A stretch of 8,595 nt of DNA from Clostridia bacterium (GTDB taxonomy: Bacteria; Bacillota; Clostridia; Christensenellales; UBA1242): assembly GCA_017616705.1 (NCBI GenBank), contig JAFZXQ010000008.1, positions 1 through 8,595 of the forward strand, given 5' to 3'. This document shows positions 1-5,334 of this stretch, in pieces; the stretch's first letter is position 1; every line of letters starts with the position of its first letter. The position numbers and the translations under genes are program-made. The notes beneath the pieces are model-generated. The model was given only the letters and a program-made list of their open reading frames with translations. It did not search any database and was not told the DNA's origin.

Positions 1-530
1 ATGACGCAATTGGGGAAGCTTTTGATAAGGTTGCAAGAGAATGTGGGCTAAATTATCCTGGTGGGCCAAATGTTCAAAAGATGGCCCAGATGGGCGAGGC
101 AAAAATTCATTTTGTTAAAGCGCCTCAAAAAAAGAACGATTTTAACTTTAGTTATAGCGGACTTAAAACTGCTGTTATTAACTATCTTCATAACGCAAAA
201 CAACGTGGTGAAAAAGTTAATATTAGTGACGTTTGTGCTTCATTTCAAGAAGAAGCAACAGATCAAGTTGCAATCAAAGCCGTTAACGCTTGTCTTAAAA
301 GCGGGTTAAAGAAACTTGTTATAAGCGGGGGAGTTAGCGCTAATCTTTGTTTAAGAAATAAACTTGACAGACTTGCTAAAGAAAAGGGAATAGAAGTTTT
401 TTACCCAGAACTTAAACTCTGCACAGATAACGCAGCAATGATTGCTAGCGCTGGTTACTATAACTATTTAGCCAAGAAAAATATTGTTGACCCAAAAACA
501 TTAAAGCCAACAAGCGTTATTCCCTTATAA
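1..530 (+). CDS. tsaD: tRNA N6-adenosine threonylcarbamoyltransferase TsaD, 3' part (start outside window)
   Basis: TsaD transfers the threonylcarbamoyl group from threonylcarbamoyl-AMP to A37 of ANN-decoding tRNAs (t6A), working in the cytoplasm with TsaB and TsaE. The reading frame is open from base 3 to the stop at 528-530, so about 176 of the family's usual 335-340 codons are visible. In order, I see DAIGEAFDKVAR and YPGGP at the left edge, FSYSGLKTAV near codon 50, the ATPase-fold glycine loop VISGGVSAN, and CTDNAAMIASAGYY near the end. The Asp of CTDN is the metal ligand known for this family. The two metal-binding histidines lie in the missing N-terminal half. An internal ATG at 81 is not the start, because the conserved protein continues upstream without a stop. 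No clear terminator separates it from the promoter before rpmG. Confidence 0.96.
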   Translation, partial: DAIGEAFDKVARECGLNYPGGPNVQKMAQMGEAKIHFVKAPQKKNDFNFSYSGLKTAVINYLHNAKQRGEKVNISDVCASFQEEATDQVAIKAVNACLKSGLKKLVISGGVSANLCLRNKLDRLAKEKGIEVFYPELKLCTDNAAMIASAGYYNYLAKKNIVDPKTLKPTSVIPL

Positions 531-566
531 TATGTTTAAATTGTTAAAAAAATAATTGCAAAACTA

Positions 567-599
567 TTGACAACAAACGGGGCCGTGTGTTAATATAAT
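567..599 (+). promoter_or_regulatory. Promoter for the rpmG-secE-nusG unit
   Basis: A perfect -35 TTGACA lies at 567-572. Two -10 candidates follow: TAATAT at 591-596 (18-base spacer, 4 of 6 matches) and a perfect TATAAT at 594-599 whose 21-base spacer is too long for a standard sigma-A promoter. Transcription would start near 603-606, about 35 bases before rpmG. Just downstream, TTAA-CACC (599-607, with one bulged G) can pair with GGTGTTAA (614-621), and six T follow at 622-627. This is a weak hairpin plus T-run before the ribosome site. Confidence 0.65.
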
Positions 600-639
600 T
601 AAGCACCGGAAAGGGTGTTAATTTTTTAGGAGAAAGATT

Positions 640-789
640 ATGAGAACTAAAATAACTTTCGAATGCACAGAATGCAAACAAAGAAACTATGACGATTACA
701 AAAACAAAAAGAATGATCCTGATAGGCTTGAATTGAAAAAATACTGCCCATTCTGCAAGAAGCACACAATTCATAAAGAAGCAAAATAG
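640..789 (+). CDS. rpmG: 50S ribosomal protein L33, zinc-ribbon form
   Basis: This 49-residue protein is the small basic L33 of the large ribosomal subunit, located near the E site. It begins MRTKITFECTEC and has two CxxC pairs, C9/C12 and C36/C39 (YCPFC), which form the zinc ribbon of the C+ type of L33. C-minus copies lacking these cysteines exist in other genomes as zinc-starvation replacements, so this copy is expected to depend on zinc. Its length is usual for the family. The start is fixed by AGGAGA at 628-633, six bases upstream. It is the first gene after a promoter and is followed after 15 bases by secE, the arrangement usual in Bacillota. Confidence 0.95.
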   Translation: MRTKITFECTECKQRNYDDYKNKKNDPDRLELKKYCPFCKKHTIHKEAK

Positions 790-804
790 TTTAAGGAGAT
801 AGAT

Positions 805-1131
805 ATGTCAAAGAAAAATATCGCACCTCAAACAAGCGAAGAAGAAAATCAACAAGAAGTTCAACAACAAGAACAAAAAGTTGTAGAGAAAAAGGCTAAA
901 AAAGAACAAAAACAGAAGAAGGCAGAAAAGAAAGCAAAAAAGCAAAACAACGAGCCAAAAAGAAACAGGGTTAAGGAAACTTTTAGTGAACTTAAAAAAG
1001 TAACTTGGCCAACTTTCGGAAAAACTATGGCCCAAACAGGAATGGTTATTGGCGTTGTTGCTCTTTTTGCATTATTTGTTTTTGGCGTTGATGCATTACT
1101 TTCTTGGCTATTTAGCCTAATTAATGGTTAG
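805..1131 (+). CDS. secE: Preprotein translocase subunit SecE with long charged N-terminal extension
   Basis: SecE is the small membrane subunit that clamps SecY in the SecYEG protein-export channel. The conserved core lies at residues 56-108: the amphipathic helix with the signature SELKKVTWPT (61-70), then one membrane segment at about 77-100. Short Gram-positive SecE proteins are close to 60 residues, whereas this one has 108. The extra roughly 50 residues at the N-terminus are almost only Lys, Glu, Gln, Ala and Asn (repeated KK, QQ, EE) and are probably a disordered or coiled cytoplasmic tail. AAGGAGAT at 793-800 sets the start. The stop codon at 1129-1131 overlaps the nusG ribosome site, so the two genes are likely co-translated. 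Confidence 0.94.
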   Translation: MSKKNIAPQTSEEENQQEVQQQEQKVVEKKAKKEQKQKKAEKKAKKQNNEPKRNRVKETFSELKKVTWPTFGKTMAQTGMVIGVVALFALFVFGVDALLSWLFSLING

Positions 1132-1140
1132 GAGGTTTTT

Positions 1141-1668
1141 ATGGCAGAAATTAATGAAGAAGCAAAATGGTATGTTATTCACACTTTAACTGGCTATGAA
1201 AACATTGTTTATGACAACCTTATCAAAACTGTTGATAAAATGAACCTTGGCGATAGAATTTTAGAAGTTAAAATTCCTATGGAAGAGGTTATTGAAGAAA
1301 AGAACGGCAAAAAGAAAGTTGTTGAACGCAAAATGTTCCCTTGTTATGTTCTTTTAAAGATGAAATATCAAGACAACCTTTGGCACACCATTGTTAACAC
1401 TCATGGCGTTACAGGATTTGTTGGCCCACAAGGAAGGCCACTTCCATTAACTGATGATGAAATCAGGAAGATGCGTCTTGAAAAAGTTAACATTGATATT
1501 GATGTTAAGGCTGGCGACGACATTAAAATTCTTTCTGGTCCACTTGAGGGATTTGCTGGAAAGGTTATTAGTGTTGATAAAGAAAATCAAAAATGCAGAG
1601 TTAACGTTGAAATGTTTGGTCGTCAAACACCTGTTGATGTTGACTTTGACAGAATTGAAACTATTTAA
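1141..1668 (+). CDS. nusG: Transcription elongation/antitermination factor NusG
   Basis: NusG binds the clamp of RNA polymerase, affects pausing and Rho-dependent termination, and links the polymerase to the ribosome through S10. The protein has 175 residues, normal for the family without inserts. The NGN domain runs from about 8 to 112 (WYVIHTLTGYE at 10-20, MFPCYVL at 65-71, GVTGFVG near 89-95). The KOW domain starts at about 124 (AGDDIKILSGPLEGFAGKV) and ends with FGRQTPVDVDFDRIE. AGGAGG at 1130-1135, five bases before the ATG, overlaps the secE stop. The gene is followed by a hairpin and the probable L1 site before rplK. Confidence 0.97.
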   Translation: MAEINEEAKWYVIHTLTGYENIVYDNLIKTVDKMNLGDRILEVKIPMEEVIEEKNGKKKVVERKMFPCYVLLKMKYQDNLWHTIVNTHGVTGFVGPQGRPLPLTDDEIRKMRLEKVNIDIDVKAGDDIKILSGPLEGFAGKVISVDKENQKCRVNVEMFGRQTPVDVDFDRIETI

Positions 1669-1673
1669 TTGGT

Positions 1674-1697
1674 AAAATCTTTCGCAAGAAAGTTTTT
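1674..1697 (+). terminator. Weak terminator-like hairpin after nusG
   Basis: Six bases after the nusG stop, CTTTC (1679-1683) pairs with GAAAG (1688-1692) around a GCAA tetraloop. Outside one mismatch, AAAA (1674-1677) can pair with TTTT (1694-1697), and five T follow the core stem. The core stem is short and has only two G-C pairs, so I expect partial rather than full termination. It would lower transcription of rplK-rplA relative to nusG. I see no separate rplK promoter, so some readthrough must occur. Confidence 0.35.
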
Positions 1698-1700
1698 ATA

Positions 1701-1744
1701 TGTGGGAGGGGTAAATAATAGTGCACTGCCCCAAAACAACCACA
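1701..1744 (+). promoter_or_regulatory. Probable ribosomal protein L1 binding site (rplK-rplA mRNA leader)
   Basis: TGTGG (1701-1705) pairs with CCACA (1740-1744), and GGGG (1708-1711) pairs with CCCC (1729-1732). The two helices are separated by an asymmetric internal loop, GA on one side and AAAACAA on the other. Two short G-C-rich helices around an unequal loop is the known layout of the L1 target on 23S rRNA and on L1-regulated mRNAs. GTGGGAGG-like leaders between nusG and rplK are, to my recollection, common in Bacillota. If functional, free L1 would bind here and repress translation of rplK and rplA. The assignment rests on position and hand-drawn pairing. Confidence 0.6.
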
Positions 1745-1771
1745 AATTGTTGAAAAACAAAGGAGAGAAAA

Positions 1772-2203
1772 ATGGCACCTGTTAAAAAAATCACAGCGGT
1801 TGTTAAAATGCAACTGCCTGCAGGTAAGGCAACTGCAGCACCTCCAGTTGGTTCAATGCTTGGACCTTATGGAATTAATTTGCCTGGATTTGTTAAAGAA
1901 TTCAACGATAAAACAGCAGCACAAGCAGGATATATTATCCCAGTAGTTTTAACTATTTATGCTGATCGTAGTTTTTCAATGGTTCTTAAAACTCCACCTG
2001 TTGCAACTCTTATTTTAAAAACAATAGGATTAGAGAAGGGTAGCGGAGTTCCTAACAAAACAAAAGTCGGAAAATTAACTCAAGCTCAAGTTCGCGAAAT
2101 TGCAGAAAAGAAAATGAAAGACTTAAATGCTGCAAGCATTGAAGCCGCAATGAGCATGGTTCGTGGAACTGCTAGAAGCATGGGAATAACAGTGGAGGAA
2201 TAA
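1772..2203 (+). CDS. rplK: 50S ribosomal protein L11
   Basis: L11 binds the GTPase-associated centre of 23S rRNA, helps anchor the L10-L12 stalk and takes part in factor binding and the stringent response. Its 143 residues are standard. The N-terminal domain shows LPAGKATAAPPVG (15-27), including the proline pair linked to thiostrepton binding. The C-terminal rRNA-binding domain shows KTPP (74-77), GSGVPNKTKVGK and the end signature GTARSMGITVEE. One oddity is GSMLGPYGINLPGF at 27-40, where most bacteria read close to GPALGQxGVNIMxF. AAGGAGA six bases before the ATG sets the start. The gene is co-transcribed with rplA, whose ribosome site lies within its last codons. Confidence 0.97.
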   Translation: MAPVKKITAVVKMQLPAGKATAAPPVGSMLGPYGINLPGFVKEFNDKTAAQAGYIIPVVLTIYADRSFSMVLKTPPVATLILKTIGLEKGSGVPNKTKVGKLTQAQVREIAEKKMKDLNAASIEAAMSMVRGTARSMGITVEE

Positions 2204-2206
2204 GCG

Positions 2207-2893
2207 ATGAAACACGGAAAGAATTATGTTGCTAGCGCAGAAAAAATTGAGCGCAACAAAATCTATGAAGTTCGTGATGCACTTGGCTTAGTTCTTGAAA
2301 CTGCAACTGCAAAGTTTGATGAAACAATTGAACTTCATGTTAAACTTGGGGTTGACCCAAAAAATGCTGACCAACAAGTTCGTGGAAGCGTTGTTCTTCC
2401 TCACGGAACTGGTAAAAGCGTTAGAGTTTTAGTTATTGCTAAAGGCGATAAGGCTGAAGAAGCTAAAAAAGCTGGCGCAGATATTGTTGGCGCAGAAGAA
2501 ATTATTGATAAAATCAATAGAGAAAACTGGCTTGACTTTGACGCTTGTATCACAACTCCTGATATGATGGGATTAGTTGGTAGAATCGCAAGAGTTTTAG
2601 GACCACGTGGCTTAATGCCAAACCCTAAGAGCGGAACAGTTACAACTGATGTAACAAAGGCTATTAACGATATTAAAGCCGGAAAAGTTGAATATAGGCT
2701 TGACAAATTTGCTATCGTTCACTGCCCAATTGGCAAAAAGAGCTTTGGCGTTGACAAACTTGAAGAAAACTTTACAACTTTGATGGACGCTCTTGTTAAA
2801 GCAAAACCACAAGCTGCTAAAGGAACTTATCTTAAATCAATCTCTTTAGCTAGCACAATGGGACCTGGCGTTAAAACAACTTACAGAGTTTAA
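2207..2893 (+). CDS. rplA: 50S ribosomal protein L1
   Basis: L1 forms the mobile stalk beside the E site and in many bacteria represses its own operon by binding a copy of its rRNA site in the mRNA. Its 228 residues are normal. The family signature VLGPRGLMPNPKSGTV lies at 130-145. Domain I residues flank domain II (about 67-160), and the C-terminus keeps the family-like STMGPG (216-221). The start is three bases after the rplK stop, and its site GGAGG (2194-2198) is inside rplK, which suggests translational coupling. The probable L1 binding element at 1701-1744 fits feedback control. A strong terminator follows directly. Confidence 0.97.
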   Translation: MKHGKNYVASAEKIERNKIYEVRDALGLVLETATAKFDETIELHVKLGVDPKNADQQVRGSVVLPHGTGKSVRVLVIAKGDKAEEAKKAGADIVGAEEIIDKINRENWLDFDACITTPDMMGLVGRIARVLGPRGLMPNPKSGTVTTDVTKAINDIKAGKVEYRLDKFAIVHCPIGKKSFGVDKLEENFTTLMDALVKAKPQAAKGTYLKSISLASTMGPGVKTTYRV

Positions 2894-2898
2894 AAAAT

Positions 2899-2920
2899 CC
2901 ACCCTTTTGGGTGGTTTTTT
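2899..2920 (+). terminator. Rho-independent terminator after rplA
   Basis: CCACCC (2899-2904), loop TTTT, GGGTGG (2909-2914), then six T (2915-2920). The compact G-C stem plus T-run starts six bases after the rplA stop. It ends the rpmG-to-rplA unit and separates it from the next gene. Confidence 0.93.
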
Positions 2921-2942
2921 ATTGGCTAACTATTAATTAGTG

Positions 2943-2980
2943 TTGATTATTTGTTAAATTTGATATATAATATGTATAAT
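2943..2980 (+). promoter_or_regulatory. Two overlapping promoters for the unknown gene at 3023
   Basis: One promoter reads TTGATT (2943-2948), a 17-base spacer, then TATAAT (2966-2971). The other reads TTGTTA (2951-2956), an 18-base spacer, then TATAAT (2975-2980). Both -10 boxes are perfect and the -35 boxes match 4 of 6. They lie between the rplA terminator and the ribosome site AGGGG (3011-3015), giving a leader of about 35-45 bases. The next gene is therefore very likely expressed on its own. Confidence 0.75.
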
Positions 2981-3022
2981 GTGCGGCAAAAAACGCAAAA
3001 AGAATAGTTTAGGGGATAAAAA

Positions 3023-3775
3023 ATGGACGAACAGAAAAAAGCAAAGTTTGTTGAAAACTTTATGTTAATGCAAATTAAGAAAAAGAAAGAGCAAAACAAA
3101 CCATTAAATAAAGCAGAAAAAGAGTTTTTATCAGAAATTAGTGATTGGCGTAATGAATGGAGAGAATTAAGAAATTATATCTCTAAATATTATAGGTTGA
3201 CTTCAAGAAGCGAAAAATTAACTGCTGCTAAAAATGAAGTTGTTAAAGATAAACGTGCTGATAGGGCACTTTCTTATATAACAACAGTTAGTGTTGATGC
3301 CTTAAAAAGTGCAATTTATGCAAGCGGCAAGGCAAACACTGAAACATATGAAAAAGTGCTTAATTCATTGATAACAAAAGACAATAGATATACTTTCTTT
3401 ATTAATCCAGATTTTGTTAAAATGCAAGATGTTATTTTAAAGCACGGCAATGTTAAACAATTATTAGAAGCCGCTAAACACCCAGGGACTGATGTTGTTG
3501 CCCTTCTTTCAAAGGCTTATGAAGTTGCTGATAAAAATGGTGATAATCTTGATAAGGTTAAAGAGTCTATTAGTAAAACGTTTGAAATGAGATGGAACTA
3601 TGAAGCCGAGTTTATAGAGATGGCAAATTTTAGAGGCTATTGGGGCGTTTATCCATCAACAGGATCATTCTTTAAATCATATAAACCTTCAGTTGAAGAC
3701 CAATTAGCCGAAAGCATTGAAAATTATGAACAAAATAGGTTAGATGTTTTAGCTAAAGAAAAAAATTATCAATAA
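3023..3775 (+). CDS. Hypothetical protein, 250 residues, charged and cysteine-free
   Basis: I do not recognise this protein. It is probably real: a 250-codon frame with its own promoters, ribosome site AGGGG seven bases before the ATG, and codon use like its neighbours. It has no signal peptide, no obvious membrane segment and no cysteine. Residues 1-50 are rich in Lys and Glu and likely helical (KKKKEQNKPLNKAEKEF, then DWRNEWRELRNYISKYY at 41-57). Residues 70-200 look mostly helical with alternating charge. A short aromatic, glycine-containing patch FRGYWGVYPSTGSFF (203-217) is the most distinctive segment and could be a binding surface. The C-terminus is acidic and polar. It interrupts the usual rplA-rplJ junction, but that position alone does not show a ribosomal role. 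The stop is five bases before the rplJ promoter, and no terminator is seen between. Confidence 0.85.
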   Translation: MDEQKKAKFVENFMLMQIKKKKEQNKPLNKAEKEFLSEISDWRNEWRELRNYISKYYRLTSRSEKLTAAKNEVVKDKRADRALSYITTVSVDALKSAIYASGKANTETYEKVLNSLITKDNRYTFFINPDFVKMQDVILKHGNVKQLLEAAKHPGTDVVALLSKAYEVADKNGDNLDKVKESISKTFEMRWNYEAEFIEMANFRGYWGVYPSTGSFFKSYKPSVEDQLAESIENYEQNRLDVLAKEKNYQ

Positions 3776-3779
3776 ACCA

Positions 3780-3807
3780 TTGACAAATCTGATTATATAT
3801 GTATAAT
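3780..3807 (+). promoter_or_regulatory. Promoter of the rplJ-rplL operon
   Basis: Perfect -35 TTGACA (3780-3785), a 16-base spacer, and perfect -10 TATAAT (3802-3807). It is the closest to consensus in the window, as expected for an L10-L12 operon, and it starts five bases after the preceding stop codon. Transcription would start near 3814, leaving a leader of about 148 bases before rplJ. Confidence 0.88.
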
Positions 3808-3832
3808 AATAGCGTAATTGAATAAAATTTTA

Positions 3833-3880
3833 TGCCCAAGACAGCAAGTGGAGTTTCCTTAATTTCTTGCCGAGGTTAAC
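3833..3880 (+). ncRNA. Ribosomal protein L10 leader RNA
   Basis: The sequence CCCAAGACAGCAAG at 3835-3848, a middle hairpin region with CCTTAAT, and CTTGCCGAGGTT at 3866-3877 match the well-known L10 leader pattern (CAAGACAGCAGG ... CCTGCCGAGGT). GCAAG (3844-3848) pairs with CTTGC (3866-3870), and GGA (3850-3852) can pair with TCC (3856-3858). The L10(L12)4 complex binds such leaders. In Bacillus subtilis this causes transcription attenuation of rplJL, which fits the terminator hairpin directly downstream here. The element lies between the promoter and rplJ, as in other Bacillota. Confidence 0.92.
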
Positions 3881-3897
3881 ATTTAAGTTGATTTTTC

Positions 3898-3934
3898 AAC
3901 CCTTATGTTTTGAGCATAAGGGTTTTATTTTATT
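3898..3934 (+). terminator. Attenuator hairpin of the rplJ-rplL leader
   Basis: AACCCTTATG (3898-3907) pairs perfectly with CATAAGGGTT (3915-3924) around a seven-base loop, and a T-rich tail TTATTTTATT follows (3925-3934). A competing hairpin, GTTGA (3887-3891) with TCAAC (3896-3900), uses the first three bases of the terminator stem. GGTT of the L10 leader (3874-3877) could also pair with AACC (3898-3901). This is the layout expected for a switch in which excess L10(L12)4 favours termination before rplJ. Confidence 0.85.
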
Positions 3935-3961
3935 ACTTCACACTTAAAAAGGGAGGTAAAG

Positions 3962-4450
3962 ATGTCAGTTAATTTTGAAAACAAAAAAGCCGTGGTTGAA
4001 GAAATTAAAAATCACGCAAAAGATGCTAAATGTATCACACTCATTGATTACAAAGGCTTAACGGTTAGCGAAGTTACTGAACTAAGAAACAGCTTTAGAG
4101 CAAACAATTGTGTTTATAAAGTTTATAAAAACAGGCTCTTAAAGATTGCTTTTGATGAACTTGGAATTAAGTTTGACCCAAGTTTGTTAGAAGGAACAAC
4201 CGCTGTTGCATTTAGTTCTGAAGACGCTGTAACTCCTGCAAAAATCGCTGTTGATGGCGCAAATAAATATAAAGTCATCAGAGTTAAAGCAGGATATGCC
4301 GAAGGCAAATATTATGATGAAAACAGCATTAAAGTTTTGGCAAGTATTCCTTCAAAAGAAGTTTTACTTGGAGAGTTGCTTGGGCTTCTTACAAACCCAA
4401 TGCGCTCACTTGCTGTTGCTATCAATGAAATAGCGAAGAAAAACGCTTAA
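3962..4450 (+). CDS. rplJ: 50S ribosomal protein L10
   Basis: L10 is the base of the ribosomal stalk. Its N-terminal domain binds 23S rRNA beside L11, and its C-terminal helix carries L12 dimers. The 162 residues are slightly below the usual 165-175. The N-terminal domain shows ITLIDYKGLTVSEVTELR (25-42) and YKVYKNRLLKIA (52-63), both typical. The end (SIPSKEVLLGELLGLLTNPMRSLA) leads into the final helix that binds L12. GGGAGG at 3951-3956, five bases before the ATG, fixes the start. It is followed by rplL after 27 bases and is controlled by the L10 leader upstream, probably by its own product in complex with L12. Confidence 0.97.
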   Translation: MSVNFENKKAVVEEIKNHAKDAKCITLIDYKGLTVSEVTELRNSFRANNCVYKVYKNRLLKIAFDELGIKFDPSLLEGTTAVAFSSEDAVTPAKIAVDGANKYKVIRVKAGYAEGKYYDENSIKVLASIPSKEVLLGELLGLLTNPMRSLAVAINEIAKKNA

Positions 4451-4477
4451 TAAAAATTTAAAAGGAGATATAATAAA

Positions 4478-4858
4478 ATGGCAGATACAAAGAAATTATT
4501 AGAAGAAATTAAAGGAATGACAGTTGTTGAACTTAACGAATTCGTTAAGGCAATTGAAGAAGAGTTTGGTGTTAGCGCTGCTGCAATGGCAGTTGCTGCT
4601 CCTGCTGCTGGTGGTGCTGCTCCTGCAGCTGCTGCAGAAGAAGAGAAAACTGAATTTAACGTTGTTTTAACCGATGTTGGTGCTAACAAAATCAACGTTA
4701 TTAAAGTTGTAAGAGAAATCACTGGTCTTGGACTTGCTGAAAGCAAAGCTATGACAGAAACTCCTAACGCTGTTATTAAAGAAAACGTTGCTAAAGCTGC
4801 AGCTGAAGAAATGGTTGCTAAATTTAAAGAAGCTGGCGCAACTGCAGAACTTAAATAG
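4478..4858 (+). CDS. rplL: 50S ribosomal protein L7/L12
   Basis: L12 is the multi-copy stalk protein that recruits translational GTPases. It has 126 residues in three parts: an N-terminal dimerisation region (1-33, KLLEEIKGMTVVELNEFVKA), an Ala/Gly/Pro hinge (about 34-53), and the C-terminal factor-binding domain (57-126). The core ANKINVIKVVREITGLGL (69-86) is canonical, including K71, K76 and R79, which match factor-contacting positions. The following helix reads AESKAMTETPNAVIKENV where most bacteria have close to KEAKxxVxxAPxxxKEGV, a moderate divergence. AAGGAGAT at 4462-4469 sets the start. The A/G-rich hinge coding makes a long empty frame on the opposite strand, which is not a gene. 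Confidence 0.97.
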   Translation: MADTKKLLEEIKGMTVVELNEFVKAIEEEFGVSAAAMAVAAPAAGGAAPAAAAEEEKTEFNVVLTDVGANKINVIKVVREITGLGLAESKAMTETPNAVIKENVAKAAAEEMVAKFKEAGATAELK

Positions 4859-4889
4859 TTTGATGATTTTAAATTAAGTGTGAAAAATG

Positions 4890-4912
4890 CCCGCCGAGAT
4901 GGCGGGTTTTTT
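4890..4912. terminator. Bidirectional terminator between rplL and the converging minus-strand gene
   Basis: CCCGCC (4890-4895), loop GAGAT, GGCGGG (4901-4906), then six T (4907-4912) on the + strand. On the minus strand the same stem is followed by CATTTTT (4889-4883), so the hairpin can also stop transcripts from the minus-strand gene, whose stop codon at 4911-4913 overlaps the T-run. It is the strongest G-C stem in the window. Confidence 0.92.
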
Positions 4913-5234
4913 ATTTCCTTAAAAAAGTTGCGCAGCAAGGTTTTTCTTTTGGTGGGGCAGGTGAGTTTTTAACATTGTCAGGATAACTTAGAACAGTTAT
5001 TCCGTTAGCAATGCAATCGTTGCAATTTTCAAATAGGCAAGGGGCAAGGCAACTAACGCTTGTGTTATGTCTAATTGGCGCTTGGGGAATTTTATCAACT
5101 TCGTGTTTATTCTTTTGCTCGCTTGGCTTATAAGACTGACATTCTGTTTTATCGCTAACGCTAATTTTATCAGCATGGCAATTACAACTTTTGTTAAAAA
5201 CACAATCTTCTCTTAAACATTTTAAATCAACCAT
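4911..5234 (-). CDS. Small cysteine-rich protein with two DUF1540-like modules
   Basis: This 107-residue protein has 11 cysteines. Two halves repeat one pattern. Module 1 (about 4-37) has C6-x4-C11-x7-C19-x-A-x-x-I-x-V and a later C32. Module 2 (about 60-104) has C62-x3-C66-x7-C74-x-A-x-x-I-x-V and a later CC at 100-101 followed by ATF. The pattern VxCxxxxCxFxxxxxCxAxxIxV...C is that of DUF1540, small proteins of unknown function frequent in Bacillota and thought to bind metal through their cysteines. A basic, Pro-containing linker joins the modules. There is no signal peptide, so it is probably cytoplasmic. AGGAG at 5244-5240 lies five bases before the ATG. It is the only minus-strand gene, convergent with rplL and divergent from rplI. 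I see no convincing promoter: TTTAAT at 5277-5272 is a possible -10 without a good -35. Confidence 0.85.
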   Translation of the reverse strand: MVDLKCLREDCVFNKSCNCHADKISVSDKTECQSYKPSEQKNKHEVDKIPQAPIRHNTSVSCLAPCLFENCNDCIANGITVLSYPDNVKNSPAPPKEKPCCATFLRK

Positions 5235-5288
5235 AAAAACTCCTAATATTATTTTTGCCTTTTTGCTAGAAATTAAACAGAAAAGAAA

Positions 5289-5317
5289 TTGACAATTAGT
5301 TTATTTATTGTTAATAT
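5289..5317 (+). promoter_or_regulatory. Promoter of rplI
   Basis: Perfect -35 TTGACA (5289-5294), a 17-base spacer, and TAATAT (5312-5317) as -10 (4 of 6). The start of transcription would fall near 5324, on or next to the AGGAG ribosome site (5324-5328), giving a 5' leader of only about 11 bases. The -35 lies in an 11-base palindrome, AATTG-A-CAATT (5287-5297), in the divergent region shared with the minus-strand gene. Confidence 0.6.
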
Positions 5318-5334
5318 TAGTTGAGGAGAATAAT

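Noticed and set aside
81..530. ATG at 81 as the start of a short TsaD-like protein
   Set aside because: The TsaD sequence continues upstream in frame to the window edge (DAIGEAFDKVAR), so the gene is cut by the window and is not short.
599..627. Small hairpin plus T-run in the rpmG leader as a terminator
   Set aside because: The stem is about eight pairs with a bulge and half A-T, part of it may precede the transcript start, and full termination here would silence rpmG, secE and nusG.
2401..2706. 101-codon minus-strand open frame inside rplA
   Set aside because: It is antisense to a conserved L1 region, with no promoter or ribosome site and biased composition.
3530..3565. EF-hand-like segment DKNGDNLDKVKE in the unknown protein
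   Set aside because: The glycine is at the wrong position of the calcium loop (4 instead of 6) and no second loop is seen, so it is probably chance.
4447..4938. 163-codon open frame on the minus strand across rplL
   Set aside because: It is the mirror of the Ala-rich rplL hinge and core, has no ribosome site and codes for an unlikely Ser/Ala/Leu-rich product; rplL on the + strand is certain.
5308..5334. Upstream TTG start that would lengthen L9 by nine residues
   Set aside because: The added residues are not part of L9, they overlap the -10 region, and the ATG at 5335 has AGGAG at the right distance.
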